DNA of 64,000 nt from Manihot esculenta (taxonomy: Eukaryota; Streptophyta; Magnoliopsida; Malpighiales; Euphorbiaceae), in the NCBI RefSeq assembly GCF_001659605.2, contig NC_035172.2, positions 26,525,342 to 26,589,341 of the forward strand. The letters are read 5' to 3'. Position 1 is the stretch's first letter. The number at the start of each line of letters is the position of its first letter. The position numbers and the translations under genes are program-made. Under the pieces are notes generated by a model. It searched no databases. It saw nothing but the letters and a program-made list of their open reading frames with translations, and had not been told where the DNA came from. Below, piece after piece: positions 1 to 11,212 of this stretch.

Positions 1-1264
1 TTTAAACTAGGGCGCTACTGGGAGGCAACCCAGCAGAGGCGATTTGCGCAAATCGATGGAAAAATCAGCAGAACTTAACTACAGCACAGGTGATTTGGCC
101 AAGTGATTTGCCCAAATCATTGTCCAAATCAACAAAACCTCCAACAGCTGATCAATCTGCAGAATCTCGTCTCAGCAGAATAGAAGATAGAATGCAACAC
201 ATGGAGCACCTGCTGCAACTGCTGGTGGACACTCTTCTGCCCACAGATCATGACGGACAGTGATTTGGCCGAGTGATTTGCCCAAATCACTGCCCAAATC
301 ACCCACAGGCCAGGAAGTCCCTTTTCCTCTTATTTTTCATTTACATGTTTTACATTGAGGACAATGTTTAGGCTAGGTGTGGGGTACTGGGGAATATTTT
401 TGCACTGTTTGCACTATCTTTTGCTATCTTTTTGCCTCTTGTTGTATTTTTTTTTCTACCCTTTTACACACACCAATTTTTTTTTTCTTTTCTCACACAT
501 TTCTTTTTCACTTCTACACATATGCACACACACACATATTTTGTTTTAGCCTTTACTCTACTCAGCATAGATAACAAAGTTAAGAAAGTCTCCTATCTCA
601 TGACCCCATTAAATTTTCCAACCCTTTAAACCTAAATTGAACCATTTATAGTGTGTTACCTTTACTTAGGGAGTTCTTTCTCTTGAATTGAATCTTTAAA
701 TCTGTTGTGGCCAATAGGAAAGGAAAATAAAAATACATGCAATAAAAAGTTAGTGTAACTCTCTATGAGCTGGTTTGCCCAAATTGTTATGAGAAGGAAA
801 AAGAAAAAGAAAAACTCAGCAATTCAAAAAGCACAAAACACAACCTGTTTCGATGGTCTAAAACTATGAACAGAGTTAGTAGCCACTTGGAAAAGTAACA
901 AACTGAGTAACCGGGGGTGGGTATCACCAATATGCACTTTCGCGTAAAAAGGTTGGTGACTTTTTCAGGCAAGAATAAAAAGTGCTGCTGAAAAAAAAAA
1001 GCTTTAAAAGGGGAGCAAGTCACTCTTAGGGGATGCATTAAGCCTAATATGAAAAAAATAAAGCATGATCAAATAAAAAATTTCTTTTGGCCATGGTAAG
1101 TGAAGGGAAACAAGGAAAGATGAGATAACCTCGGTACATGTACTCTACACTGTGGTGTTTCAACTTAGGAGTCTAGGGGGGCTGATTAAGTAGTACTTAG
1201 GCTCTAAAGAAAAAGGAGCTTGATTTACTAAGTTATTTGTTGCTTTAGGACAAGCAAAAAGCTC
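1..1264 (+). other. E0 3' internal non-coding region
   Basis: I see no convincing coding sequence. The first 330 bases and the following LTR repeat a palindrome-like word, GATTTGCCCAAATC and variants, several times. Around 350-390 is a module (ACATTGAGGACAATG ... AGGTGTGGGGTAC) that recurs at the same relative place in T and E2 and resembles the true polypurine tract module about 890 bases downstream. The rest is T-rich then A-rich sequence homologous to the region between integrase and 3' LTR in T. Confidence 0.7.
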
Positions 1265-1278
1265 GGTGTGGGGGTATT
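1265..1278 (+). other. E0 polypurine tract
   Basis: GGTGTGGGGGTATT directly precedes the LTR start TGATCAAAC. The same tract sits immediately before LTR B and LTR C of the T array and, on the other strand, before the 3' LTR of E2. It is the expected plus-strand primer for reverse transcription. Confidence 0.8.
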
Positions 1279-2716
1279 TGATCAAACATAATTTAGCCAC
1301 ATTTTTACTATCTTTATTACTGCTTAATTACACATTTTCCAGCTTAATTTATGGTTTTTGTCATGTTTTTACAGAAAAGGAAGAAAATGTAAAGTTGGAG
1401 AAAAAGTGCTGGAAAAGTGATTGGGTCAAAGTGATTTGGCCAAATCACTGCCCAAATCAAGTATAGGAAGCAGAGACAGGAAGCTGAGGCAGAAACCTGG
1501 AAGTCATGAATTCACAGAAACGATTTGGGCAAGTGATTTGCCCAAATCACTCGCCCAAATCACATTGACGCAGAGAGAGACAACAGAGCGGGAAAAAGGC
1601 AGAATTCAAAATTCAAAAGTATTGAAGTCCTATCCTACTTCAAACACTTCAAGATCAATCCTAAGACATCTCCAAGAGTCACTCCAAGAAAGACTTTCTC
1701 AAGAAGAAGAATTCATTCATAATTAAATACAAAAGCAAAGAAGGAATAAAAGATTCAAATTAGGATTCTAAATCCTAATTGGATTAGGACTCTTCACCTA
1801 TAAAAGGAGGCAGCCCCAAATCAGCAAAAGACCATCAGATCTTCTTCCACCTTTGGAAATCTGCAGAATTCAGCAGGAAGCCTGCGGCAGTCCCTTCTTG
1901 TCTTCCTTTCTTCTTTCTTTTGTGTATTTTGCCCACCATGAGTGGCTAATTTCATTCTTTTCTAGTTGAAGTTGAGGGAATTCAGATTTGTGATGAATTG
2001 GGAGATTTAAAACTCCATTGTTAAACTCTTATTTGCTTTCAATATTTATGCAACTTGATCCTTTTTATAATTGTTACTTTGCTTTTAGAATCAATAAGGG
2101 TCCATTGCTTTTAAATTGCTTGAGTAATAAATTGTTTGAATGATTTAAGTCTATAATTGTTTATATTATTTGAACACAAATATAATCAGTTGCATGATCT
2201 AGACTTGACCACGAGGTTGGCAATGATAGAATTGGGTTTCTCTAAGTCTTAATGCAGTCAACAGTTGTTCGATGCTAAATGCCCCAAGGACGTTCCTTAG
2301 CAACTTGTTGATTAGTGTTTGATTGGCGAACGTTTCCTAATCAAACTAGAACTAAGGATGAATTTGGTTGTGAGAAGCGTCTTCCACAACCAAAACTAAT
2401 TTATTGAAATAAAATAGGAGTCTTAAATAGTCAATGATCAATTCTGAACAAGCTGAATTAAACTCATATTTCAACTAGAATCTCTTTCCCACTGAAATTC
2501 TCATTTATTTAAATTATTACTTTCTCTTGCTTTCTAGATTTAATTCATCAAAACAAAACCCCCCTCTTTTATTTATTTGTCATTTATTTGCCTTAGTCAT
2601 TATTAGGAAAATCTTTGGTGTCAATTCCCTGTGGTTCGACCCTATTGCCACTATCTGCAAGTTAATTGTTGATTGTTTAATAGGTTTATTTTTTACGGCT
2701 TCGACAACCGCTATAA
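1279..2716 (+). repeat. E0 LTR (~1.44 kb)
   Basis: It starts TGATCAAACATAATTTAGCC after the polypurine tract and ends near CGACAACCGCTATAA, five bases before the PBS; the expected terminal CA is not preserved. A TATA box (TATAAAAGG, 1799-1807) lies about 520 bases in. The downstream text follows the LTRs of T and E2: a block around GAACGTTTCCTAATCAAAC, then GTGGTTCGACCC ... TTCGACAACCGC. Copies of GATTTGCCCAAATC occur at about 1430-1560. Confidence 0.78.
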
Positions 2717-2721
2717 AAAAT

Positions 2722-2739
2722 TGGAGCCGTTGCCGGGGA
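2722..2739 (+). other. E0 primer binding site (tRNA-Asp type)
   Basis: TGGAGCCGTTGCCGGGGA matches the complement of the 3' end of plant tRNA-Asp (TGGCGCCGTTGCCGGGGA) with one mismatch. tRNA-Asp priming is typical of Athila-type elements. Confidence 0.8.
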
Positions 2740-2767
2740 TTTGATCTAACTAACGTATTTTCCTTTT

Positions 2768-3651
2768 ATGACCAGGGCTAATCGTAAAGAAGCTCTTCTT
2801 TACAATCCAGAAATTGAACGCACTGCCAAGACCATAAAGAAGCAAGCAAACTTGAGGAACCAAGCCTCCAAACCATCTTCATCAGCAACAACAACAAATC
2901 TGATATCTGCCATATAATCTGTTGCACCTGCTGCAGAATTTGCTTAACCTGCTACTACACCTGCTGCTATATTTGCTGCACAAATCATTGTTGTATCTGC
3001 TACAGAAATCGCTGCTGTACCTACTGAATAAGTTGCTGAACCAATTGTTGAAATTGCTGTACATGCTGCACTTGTTGAATCTGTTGCTGCACAAGCTGCT
3101 GCACTCAAAACCAGCCCTTAAAACTGCACCAGAACCAGCCCAAAAACCAGAAATTTTTGCTAAAAAAATTCCAGAACCAGCCCTTAAAACAGTAGCTGAA
3201 CGAGCTGCTATAAAGACAGCCACTACAACACCTGAAGAAGTAGAAAATGCAACAGCTACTGCTCTTGAACCAGCTGCTATCCTTACTGAATTTGAAGCTA
3301 AAAACGTTGAGGCAAGAGCTCCAATGACACAAGAAAGAACTCTTCGCGAACTAGCAACACCTTTTGATGATCAAGCACTATGGTGCATCACTTACCCACC
3401 TTTGGCAGCCCCTTTTGAGCTCAAAACCGGATTAATTCATCTCCTTCCAAAATTCAGAGGTCTGAAAAATGAAGATCCATACAAGCACCTTAAAAAATTT
3501 CACATTGTGTGTTCAACAATGAGGCCTCAAGGTATTTCCGAAGAGCATGTTAAATTAAGAATTTTTCCCTTTTCTCTTGATGATTTTGCCAAAGATTGGT
3601 TGTTCTATTTACCACATAGATCCATCACTTCATGGGATGGGATGGTGAGAG
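2768..3651 (+). pseudogene. gag: E0 gag, broken and truncated
   Basis: The natural start appears to be the ATG at 2768, giving MTRANRKEAL as in other Athila gags. An alanine-, glutamate- and proline-rich N-terminal segment follows, with several in-frame stops and a frame change near 3100. The capsid-like core then reads well from about 3110 to 3651, with TYPPLAAPFELKTGLIHLLP, RPQGISEEHVKLR and DDFAKDWLFYLP. It ends inside the core (after ...SWDGMVRV) where an unrelated LTR fragment is joined, so the C-terminal half is missing. Gag forms the particle in which the RNA is packaged; this copy cannot make a full protein. Confidence 0.8.
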
Positions 3652-4032
3652 TCCTAACTTAACCTAAATATAAGTAGCTAAAAATAAAATTGAGTACATC
3701 TTGGTAAATGAGAGTTATCTGTTTGTTTCTCGGATTTGAAACTGAACTCTGTTCATCAAGTATGTTATGCCCATAACATAGTCCATAACACAGTTCATCT
3801 AGGAATTAGAGTTTAAGTATGACTTTGCTTCTCATCCTTCTATGAATTTGATTGTACCCACGTTTGATTTCAGAATATAGAGTTTAAATTAGATTTTTCT
3901 CTTATTATTTTCCAATCCTTGTTTAACCTATCAAGATATCAAAATTCAAACAAATCAACCTGTTTTAAATAAAATCAAATTCAATAGCTAAACATTTTAG
4001 AACATTAAAACTACAAAACGTGCATATTATCA
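3646..4032 (-). repeat. LTR fragment of the E1 family
   Basis: The reverse complement follows the first ~370 bases of the E1 LTR (21323 onward). It ends on the + strand at ATTATCA, the complement of the E1 LTR start TGATAAT. The other end is cut just upstream of the duplicated TATA region of the E1 LTR and is joined directly to E0 gag. It is a truncated LTR with no visible TSD. The junction shares only a few bases (GAG) with gag, suggesting a deletion or end-joining event. Confidence 0.75.
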
Positions 4033-4587
4033 AAAGCATTCAAATAATCTTGCAAAGAATCACTCAGTTTCAAATTTCTTAACTCAGCTAATGGGTTATC
4101 AAAGGCATGACTTCCAATTTTAGCTCCCAACTGTCTCACATAAGCATCCCAATCTACATAAGCTGTAGCTCCTTGTGTCCTGATATAGTCTACCCTTCAA
4201 ATGCATAGCTGCTATTTTCACTCTATTTTTAGGAGCAATCTTCCCTACTTCAAAAAAAATATTTACTCCTCAACAACCAACCCTCCAATCCTTCTCCATT
4301 AATCTTTGGAAATTCTAACTTTGTGCTATTTCCCCAAGGGTTCTCCCCATCTTTGTTACTTTCAACTTGAGTCTGCTGTCCACCATTTTACTGTTCAGCA
4401 GTATGAGACCCTTCTCCTTGATGCTCTACTCTAGGGTTGCTAATGATTAACTCTTTCAGCTGGTTAACCATCTCTTACAACCTTAATTCTATCCTCGCTT
4501 CCTGTCTCTTCTCAGATTCTGAAATCAAGTTTGCCATTTCTTTCCTCCATTCCTGTGACCTGGTTCCTTCAGCTGTTTTCGAGAATT
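4033..4587 (-). pseudogene. gag: Degenerate Ty3/gypsy gag (second family)
   Basis: Read on the - strand from the PBS at about 4600, this has recognisable gag text in broken frames. A segment rich in Glu, Lys and Gln comes first. It is followed by KLEFPKINGEGLEGWLL, KIAAMHLKGRLYQD and WDAYVRQLGAKIGSHAFDNP ... LAELRNLKLSDSLQDYLNA, matching the plant retrotransposon gag pattern (FP.F.G.....W ... A..L.G.A ... LRNLKQ..S...Y). Frameshifts and stops interrupt it, and it is cut at 4032 by the E1-family LTR fragment. It differs from the Athila gag used by E0, E1, E2 and T. Confidence 0.65.
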
Positions 4588-4960
4588 GTTGCTCTGATAC
4601 TAATTAACAAGACACAAATAAATCACACCAATTTTAGGAAAGCACAGAGTAGAAAATGAAGCTCTCTTGTGCAGATTCTATTGATGGTATTCTAAATAAT
4701 GCCAAATTACAAAAATTAGCTTCCTATAACATCTCTCACCAGAATCAAAGTAGAATCACTCATTTTGAGGTAACAGCTGTATCACAAACTAGTACATATG
4801 CCAGCTAATACAAGTCCTTACACATGAGAATTGTAACTAAAATGGAAAACTAATTACATCAATACTCACCATTTCACTAATAACATCCTATTTTATTTAA
4901 AGCTTAAATAAACTACTTCGCATCAGTACAGTTAGGTTCAATTCTTGTAACATCCATTAT
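4588..4960 (-). repeat. PBS and partial LTR of the second gypsy family
   Basis: At 4588-4605 the - strand reads TTAGTATCAGAGCAACAA, close to the initiator tRNA-Met PBS (TGGTATCAGAGC). Sequence to its right, from about 4606 (ACAAGACACAAATAAATC...), should therefore be the LTR of the same - strand element. The outer LTR boundary is not clear; the end at 4960 is only a guess. Confidence 0.45.
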
Positions 4961-7900
4961 TTTTTTAATTTCAGTACAATTCGATATAAATTTTTTAATT
5001 CTAGTATAATTCGATATAAATTTTTGGTTCGATTCTGTTTGAGATCTAAAAACCGTATACAACCCTAATTCTAATGAAAGGGACTTTTATTTATTTATTT
5101 TTAGAAAAAAAAATAGATCTTCATTACATATAAAAAGGCTTTAGATATAGAATACATTAGATTACATGCAAGGGTGGGTGCAAGTAGGAACAAGTGCGCC
5201 AAGGACCCCTCTGAAACTTTTTAAACCATCTAAGGATATTTAGATAATTTTATTTTAACTCTAAATAAATAAAAGAAAAATTACTATTCAGTTTTAAATT
5301 TAAAAAAAAATAAAATTAATTCATCCCTATTTAAAAATTATACAATTAAAACTTTGTTATATTTTGTAGAACCAAATTCTTTAATATTTTATCAGAAAAT
5401 TCATTATTCTAGATCGAAGACTTATATTATTCAGTTCATATAATTTTAATAATGAGCCTCCATTAATATTTATGTTAATATTAACACTTTATGAATGCTT
5501 AATCAGAATCATTAATGTTAATAGTTTAAGTTATTTATGCTTTATATAGTTTTTATGTCTTTTTTGGAATATGCTAATTTTATATATTCTTATTTATTTT
5601 AGATTTTTTTCTCTTTTTATTTGGAGCTAATTTACATTGATTATACAAGATAATATTTTTAGATTAAATATGGTGCAACAAATAATTTAACTGATATACA
5701 TGGAAATATTTTCATTATAATTACTGATATTTTTAATTCTTATGCTACATGCAACAATAAAATTTAAAAATATGTGACAACATTTTAAATTGTATAAATA
5801 ATTAGGTTCAAAGTAAATTTTATATTGAGCTCATATTACATGGACGTAAAAGTGTGGGAAATAAAAATTTATATCGATTGAACTTTTTGTTGCAATTGCA
5901 TGAGATTATAAATTTATAATTTCCAATTACAAAAGTATCATCATGGCAATTACCTTTAAGATACCTTTGCAATTGAAGTTTTAGGGAACAAGAATGCATA
6001 CTTTCTTAAAAATTCAATTGTGACTGATTTTTTTTATCGCATAAAATTTTTAGCGGCGAAATCTATTATGATAAGATATATAATAGAGTATTTTCTATCA
6101 CTATTTTTTAGAAAGGAATTTACCTAAACAACCATAATTTTCTTAATTAAAACGTTATTTTATGCATAACAATTCTAAATATATATTTATATTCTTATAT
6201 TATTTAAAATTAATTTGTCAAACACTTAAACTAAAATCATAAATTATTGAATATATAAAAAAATAAAAATTATAAAAATTAAATACAAATTAAATATGTT
6301 TATCAAAAAGGTTATCAGTTGTGCTTTATATTTTATAAAATAATAAAATTAGTCTCAATAAAATAAGAATAACTTTATTATTTTATTAAAATTTATTTAA
6401 AAATTTAAAAAATAATTAATAAAATTTAGAGGATAATCAACCACTAATAAAATTATTTCTAACTTTTTTGATAAAAATATAATTAACTTATACTTAATTG
6501 ACACGCTTTTCAGAGTTTAGTTTCTTAATAGCTTTTAATTTTAGTTTAGGTCCGGTCAAATTTAATTTGGTTATGAGTTTAATCAAGTCAATTTCAATCT
6601 AGTTCACGGTTACTCATTCACATGAAAATTTCTTAAAAAATAAAATTATATTTTATATTTTATAATTTTTGTTATTTTATTTTTCATATGTATTAAGAAA
6701 TGATAATTATTTTATTTAAATAATAAATTATTTTATTAAGTTTTCATTATATCTATCATTTAATATAAAATGGGAGCATTAAGTTTTATTGAAACAATAA
6801 AATTATTATTAATAATATATAATTTAAATTAAATACTAAGAGATCATTTGAATTCTCTGAGAAAAATTATACTAAAAATAAGATAAATTTAAATAGAATT
6901 ATAATAACAATTTATATATTAATTATAATAAAAGACAGTAAATATAGAAAGGTGAATAAAATTATAAAATAGAAAAATATAAATTTATAGAAAGACTTAA
7001 CCGATAATCATTGAATAATTTATTTAAGGTGAAATTTTTAAGTGGATTCGATTTGCTATTAACTTAAAAGGTATAAAAGTAGATTCATGTATGAAAAAAT
7101 CCATTTATTTGTATATTAGTCTATAGTGAACCAGATTTAGGTAAGTATTTCTCTTATTTAAAATACTATATTATTGAATAATATGTTTTGATACTCTTTA
7201 TATGTAAGGGTTGACAAATTTAGTTATTGAATTAGTAGTTTAGTGTGGAGAGATAATTCATCACCCTAAATCACTGTTTGGAACGATGGAAAATAAGGGA
7301 TGAAAGAAAATATTTTTCTTCCATCACATGTTTACACGTGACGAAAAATTAGAAATGAAAGAAAATTAGGAGGAAAATAACTAATACAAAATATTCACTT
7401 TGACGAAAATAGTAAAAAAATTTAAAAGACTAATATGACTCTATATTTAATTGCAAATTTATTTTTGAAAATATAAAAATAAAATGGTAATTTTACAATC
7501 GATACAATACTTTTCCTATTTATTTTCCCTCATTATATTTCTCTTCCCCCAAATTTTTTAATAAAACATCAAATATTATAGATTCCTTTCTCCAATCTAA
7601 ATGAAGTGCAAGCAATTAGGGATAATGTTCTATATTTTCTTAGCTAATGTGTGGATTGTTTAAAATATTTCTTTTAATATCTAATCAACTTTTCTAGTTT
7701 ATTCTTAATCTCCAATCAATATTACTTAATTTTTAATATACAATCATTTATTAATTAATAATTAATTTGTATTATTCAAAAAGGATTTAGGTTTATATTT
7801 TGGAGAAACAAGTATGACCAATTCATTCAGCTTTAAAAAAATATATATCATTGATTAATAGTCCGTCACACATATATTCAAACGTTGTTTAGTATAAGAG

Positions 7901-10504
7901 TTGACAAAAAATTTATTAAAAACTGATACTAAATTCCAGAAATTTTAATTTTTAAAAGTAACCCAAACTTAAGAATTTGATTTCAAATTTCTCAATTTTT
8001 TTAATTATCCAAACACAAGATTGCATTGAAAGCTCGTTATAATTAAAATTTCACGATAAATTCTGAAGCAGATTCGGTATATTATGGACTAAAAATTATT
8101 AAAATAGAGTTTATATATATATTTTTTTTTTATGGAGAAATCCTGATACAAGTAAGAAAATGATATGATACTTCAAAATTTTAAAACAGAAAACTTCAAA
8201 TTATGACAAATTAAATTACCATCATATAATTCAAAATTTACGAGATTATAACTATATTTGGAAAGTATGAGAGAATAAGGAAACAAACTATACTCTTCTC
8301 AACACATGTGGATGCGCAATACAATTTCAGATCGCGTAATGCATACCAAATTGCACTTAACCCAATTTTGTTATTTAAATATTTTAGTATTTTATAAGAT
8401 TTATTTTAAAATAATTTAACCTATATTAAAAACCAAATTCGTCCAACCCATTTAATAAGGAGATTTCTCTATGACAATTTAAGAAAAAGATTTTTAATGT
8501 AATCTAAATTTAACTATTTGACTAGATATCATTTCTATATTATAATTACACCTTCTTACACTACAATTAGGATTTAAAGGCTTTAAAAACACTCTTAAGG
8601 TGGCAGCCATAATCAGCCAATGAAAAAAAGATGATGTTATGAACAAAATTGGTTCTTCTCTATTATTTAACAACTTATCAAAATTTAACTTTGTGACATT
8701 CTAATATGAATCTCCTCCATACTTAGTTAATTTATCAATAATTTCTTGTGGCATTCTTGGAGCTGAAATCGCTTGATTATCTATGTTTCTAATCATATTG
8801 ATTAGTTAGGGATATAGTAGATTAACTTTCGATTGATTATCTATATTTCTAATTATATTGGATAGTTAATGGTATAGTAGAGCAATTTTCGTTCCATTAT
8901 CTTTATTTTTAATCACATTGATTAGTTAGAGGTGTGGAAGAATAACCTTTTAGAAAATACTTTTATCTTATTCTTTGTCAAATTGTGTGACTAGATTTTT
9001 TATTACGAGTTTATTCTAAATCCTGCATGAGATCCACTCATTTGTGCTGTAGAGGTACTTGGTCCACAATGGATTGAGTTCATGCAAGTATTTTCGAAAT
9101 ATAAAAGAATAAGTCCAACAAAAAACAACAAACTAAGTTTAAAACTAAGAATCTTACATAAGCCACAAGAACAATGAGACTTTTAAACACTAAACCGTCT
9201 ACACTGACAATCAACTAGTAATGGACACTGATAGGTCGAAATAGCAAGAACTCCTTTGTATTTCTAGCAAAATGAAACAGGACACCAAAATCATACTAGC
9301 AAGCACAAGCTCAGTCTTAGACTCTAAAATGCTCAAAATTAGCAACAAAAAAAACCAAAAAAAATCAAAAGAAAAATGGATAGTCTCCAGAGAATTTCAA
9401 AAGTCTCAACATTGTCAACAACAAAAGGGAAGAAACCGACTCATGACAATTCCATTTTAATATAGCTATAAAGGGGCCGATTTTAAGACATACCGCCTCC
9501 GACACCTCTTTCACCATTCTTCAAAGGCTCAACTAATATCAACCAGAGCAAAAATACATGAAATCTGCAACACAAAGACTTAAATCCATTCAAAACTTTA
9601 ACTAATTAATCATTAAATATTTAAATTCACACATAACTGTACATTAACTATGAACAAAGAAGTTATTGAGGTCAAATCAACCTCTCTGCTAAATAAAAAA
9701 ATAGATGTCCTCCGACGTTCTTTTCCTTTCTAAATTTCTCAATTAAACCTATGATCTTCGAATTTGAAATTAAACAATGAAAATGATGGAAACTATTGCT
9801 TACTCCATCAATAAGAGTTTTGCCGGCTAACACTATTCACCAGTCACTACTACTCGAATTGCCATATTCTAAGGTCATATGGAGCTAGAGCACTCACATC
9901 ACACTTATATATCTGGGCTGGATACCAAAATCATCTACTCTCGCTATAAATATACTTTAGAACTCTTTTTTGAAGTTTTCACGCTTTTTATTTACATATG
10001 TTTAGTTATTTTTTAAAATTTTTATTTTATTTATTTACCAAATTATTGTTTCATTTAGCTAAATAATATTTTAATCCAAAGTTTTCTATACATAAGGAAG
10101 AAATTTATAAACACGTCTCTTGATAAAATAAAAATAAAGAAGAAGCTAAAAATAAATAAATTGATCTTTTAGTAAAATAAAAATAAAGGAGACGGATCAA
10201 TAATGCACTGGATCGTGATAAAAATTTTCAATTTTAAGTATTTAAATGGAGAATTTTCATATACGCTAAAATATATATATTTTCAAATTTATCACTACTC
10301 TAGTTGAATGTATACATATGAGTGTAAATAAAAATTAATATCCATACATTTATTAATGACAATATGGCATGTTTTCCTCTAACAAAAATATGATGTGATT
10401 TTACTGAAAAATGATGATGTGGCATGGGATTTATTTTGATGAAAATTCTTAAATATATAAGAGCATGAATTATACTATTCGAAAGTAAATGAAATTTTTT
10501 TTAT
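4961..10504. other. AT-rich spacer without recognisable genes
   Basis: About 5.5 kb of very AT-rich DNA with short, non-conserved open frames on both strands. I see no conserved domain, LTR pair or RNA gene. Minor features are a ~31-bp direct repeat around 4970-5030 (ACAATTCGATATAAATTTTT), a triple repeat at 8773-8951 and A/T homopolymer runs. The stretch 9100-9560 is less AT-rich and resembles transcribed but decayed sequence; I could not assign it to any family. Confidence 0.6.
8773..8951. repeat. Three tandem copies of a ~60-bp unit
   Basis: Three imperfect units begin at 8773, 8833 and 8892. Each has the frame TTGATTATCT-ATTTCTAAT-ATATTG-TAGTTA followed by a purine-rich tail. They differ at several positions each, so the duplication is not recent. 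No coding or known repeat family is recognised. Confidence 0.75.
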
Positions 10505-10600
10505 ATTCACAGACTTAGTTTAGTGGTAAATATATCTGAGAAAATATGAGAGATCACATATTCTACTCTCCAATCCCCAATCTCTATTTAAAAAAAAAAG
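10505..10600 (+). repeat. Possible degenerate tRNA-derived SINE
   Basis: TAGTGGTAAA at 10521-10530 resembles a Pol III A box (TRGTGGTAA). About 30 bases further, GAGATCACATATTCTACTCTCC resembles a decayed B box context (GAGGTCACAGGTTCGAATCTCC). An A run follows at 10590-10600. Spacing fits a plant tRNA-derived SINE head, but the B box is poor and no flanking TSD is convincing. Confidence 0.3.
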
Positions 10601-10635
10601 GAAAGTCAAGAAATTTTTAATTTTATAATAAGATT

Positions 10636-11134
10636 TGATGACCGCTGGATTTCTCCACCCCGGTTTGGGGCCAAACCCATGATATCAGCCCATTACTTAG
10701 AGGCCCTCAAGTCTCCCTTATGATCCAGGCCCAGTGCGCCAGCCCGCTCAGCCTTGAGCCCGAGCTCTATTCCGACTCCACCATCAGGCCGGCCCAGCCT
10801 TTATGGCCCGGCGATCAGATCCTCTCTAGACCCAGCTCTAATCCCATCTTTCAACCTAGCCCAGAGGAAGGAAGGCGACCAGCCCACTCACCTGGTGGGC
10901 CCATCCACACGCGCATCTGAGAGAATCGGAGGCCATTGCAATAGGGATCTGATTTCCTTATACGTCCATATCAGCGTGGCAGGGACAGGTGGCCCAATGA
11001 TAGACAATTTGTTATACGTCACTAGCGGACAAAAGGAAACAGATAAAGGGGAGAAATGCTCTCCTCTAGGTCCAAGCTTTTTCTGTTTTACAGAACCCAT
11101 TATAAAACCCTATTTTCTGGATCTCAGATCATCA
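10636..11134 (+). repeat. E4 5' LTR (499 bp)
   Basis: It begins TGATGACCGCTGG and ends AGATCATCA, and is paired with 17951-18456. By eye the two copies are about 95% alike. A TATA-like TATAAAACC lies near 11100. The GC-rich start contrasts strongly with the AT-rich flank. Confidence 0.92.
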
Positions 11135-11136
11135 AG

Positions 11137-11154
11137 TGGCGCCGTCTGTGGGAA
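11137..11154 (+). other. E4 primer binding site
   Basis: TGGCGCCGTCTGTGGGAA starts two bases after the LTR. The form is common in Tat-lineage elements; I did not establish which tRNA it matches. Confidence 0.75.
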
Positions 11155-11212
11155 TGAAGGAGATCTTTTCATCGCCGGAGTTCCACTCTTACAATACCCA
11201 CTAAGATCCACA

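Larger units (their letters stand above)
1..3651 (+). mobile_element. E0: partial Athila-like Ty3/gypsy element (3' internal - LTR - PBS - gag)
   Basis: Reading rightwards, this holds the post-integrase 3' region of an Athila-type element, a polypurine tract, one complete LTR, a tRNA-Asp-type primer binding site and a decayed gag that stops abruptly near 3651. Because internal sequence lies on both sides of the LTR, this is not a simple single insertion. It looks like the middle of an LTR-sharing tandem pair, or two fragments joined. The left part runs off the window, so no TSD can be checked. Family assignment rests on the tRNA-Asp PBS, the gag similarity to the T and E2 elements (shared motifs such as TYPPL.APFELKTGLIHLLPK) and the shared LTR terminal pattern. 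Confidence 0.8.

Noticed and set aside
355..629. Hydrophobic Phe/His-rich open frames near 355-629
   Set aside because: T-rich low-complexity sequence in the 3' non-coding region of E0, overlapping in several frames.
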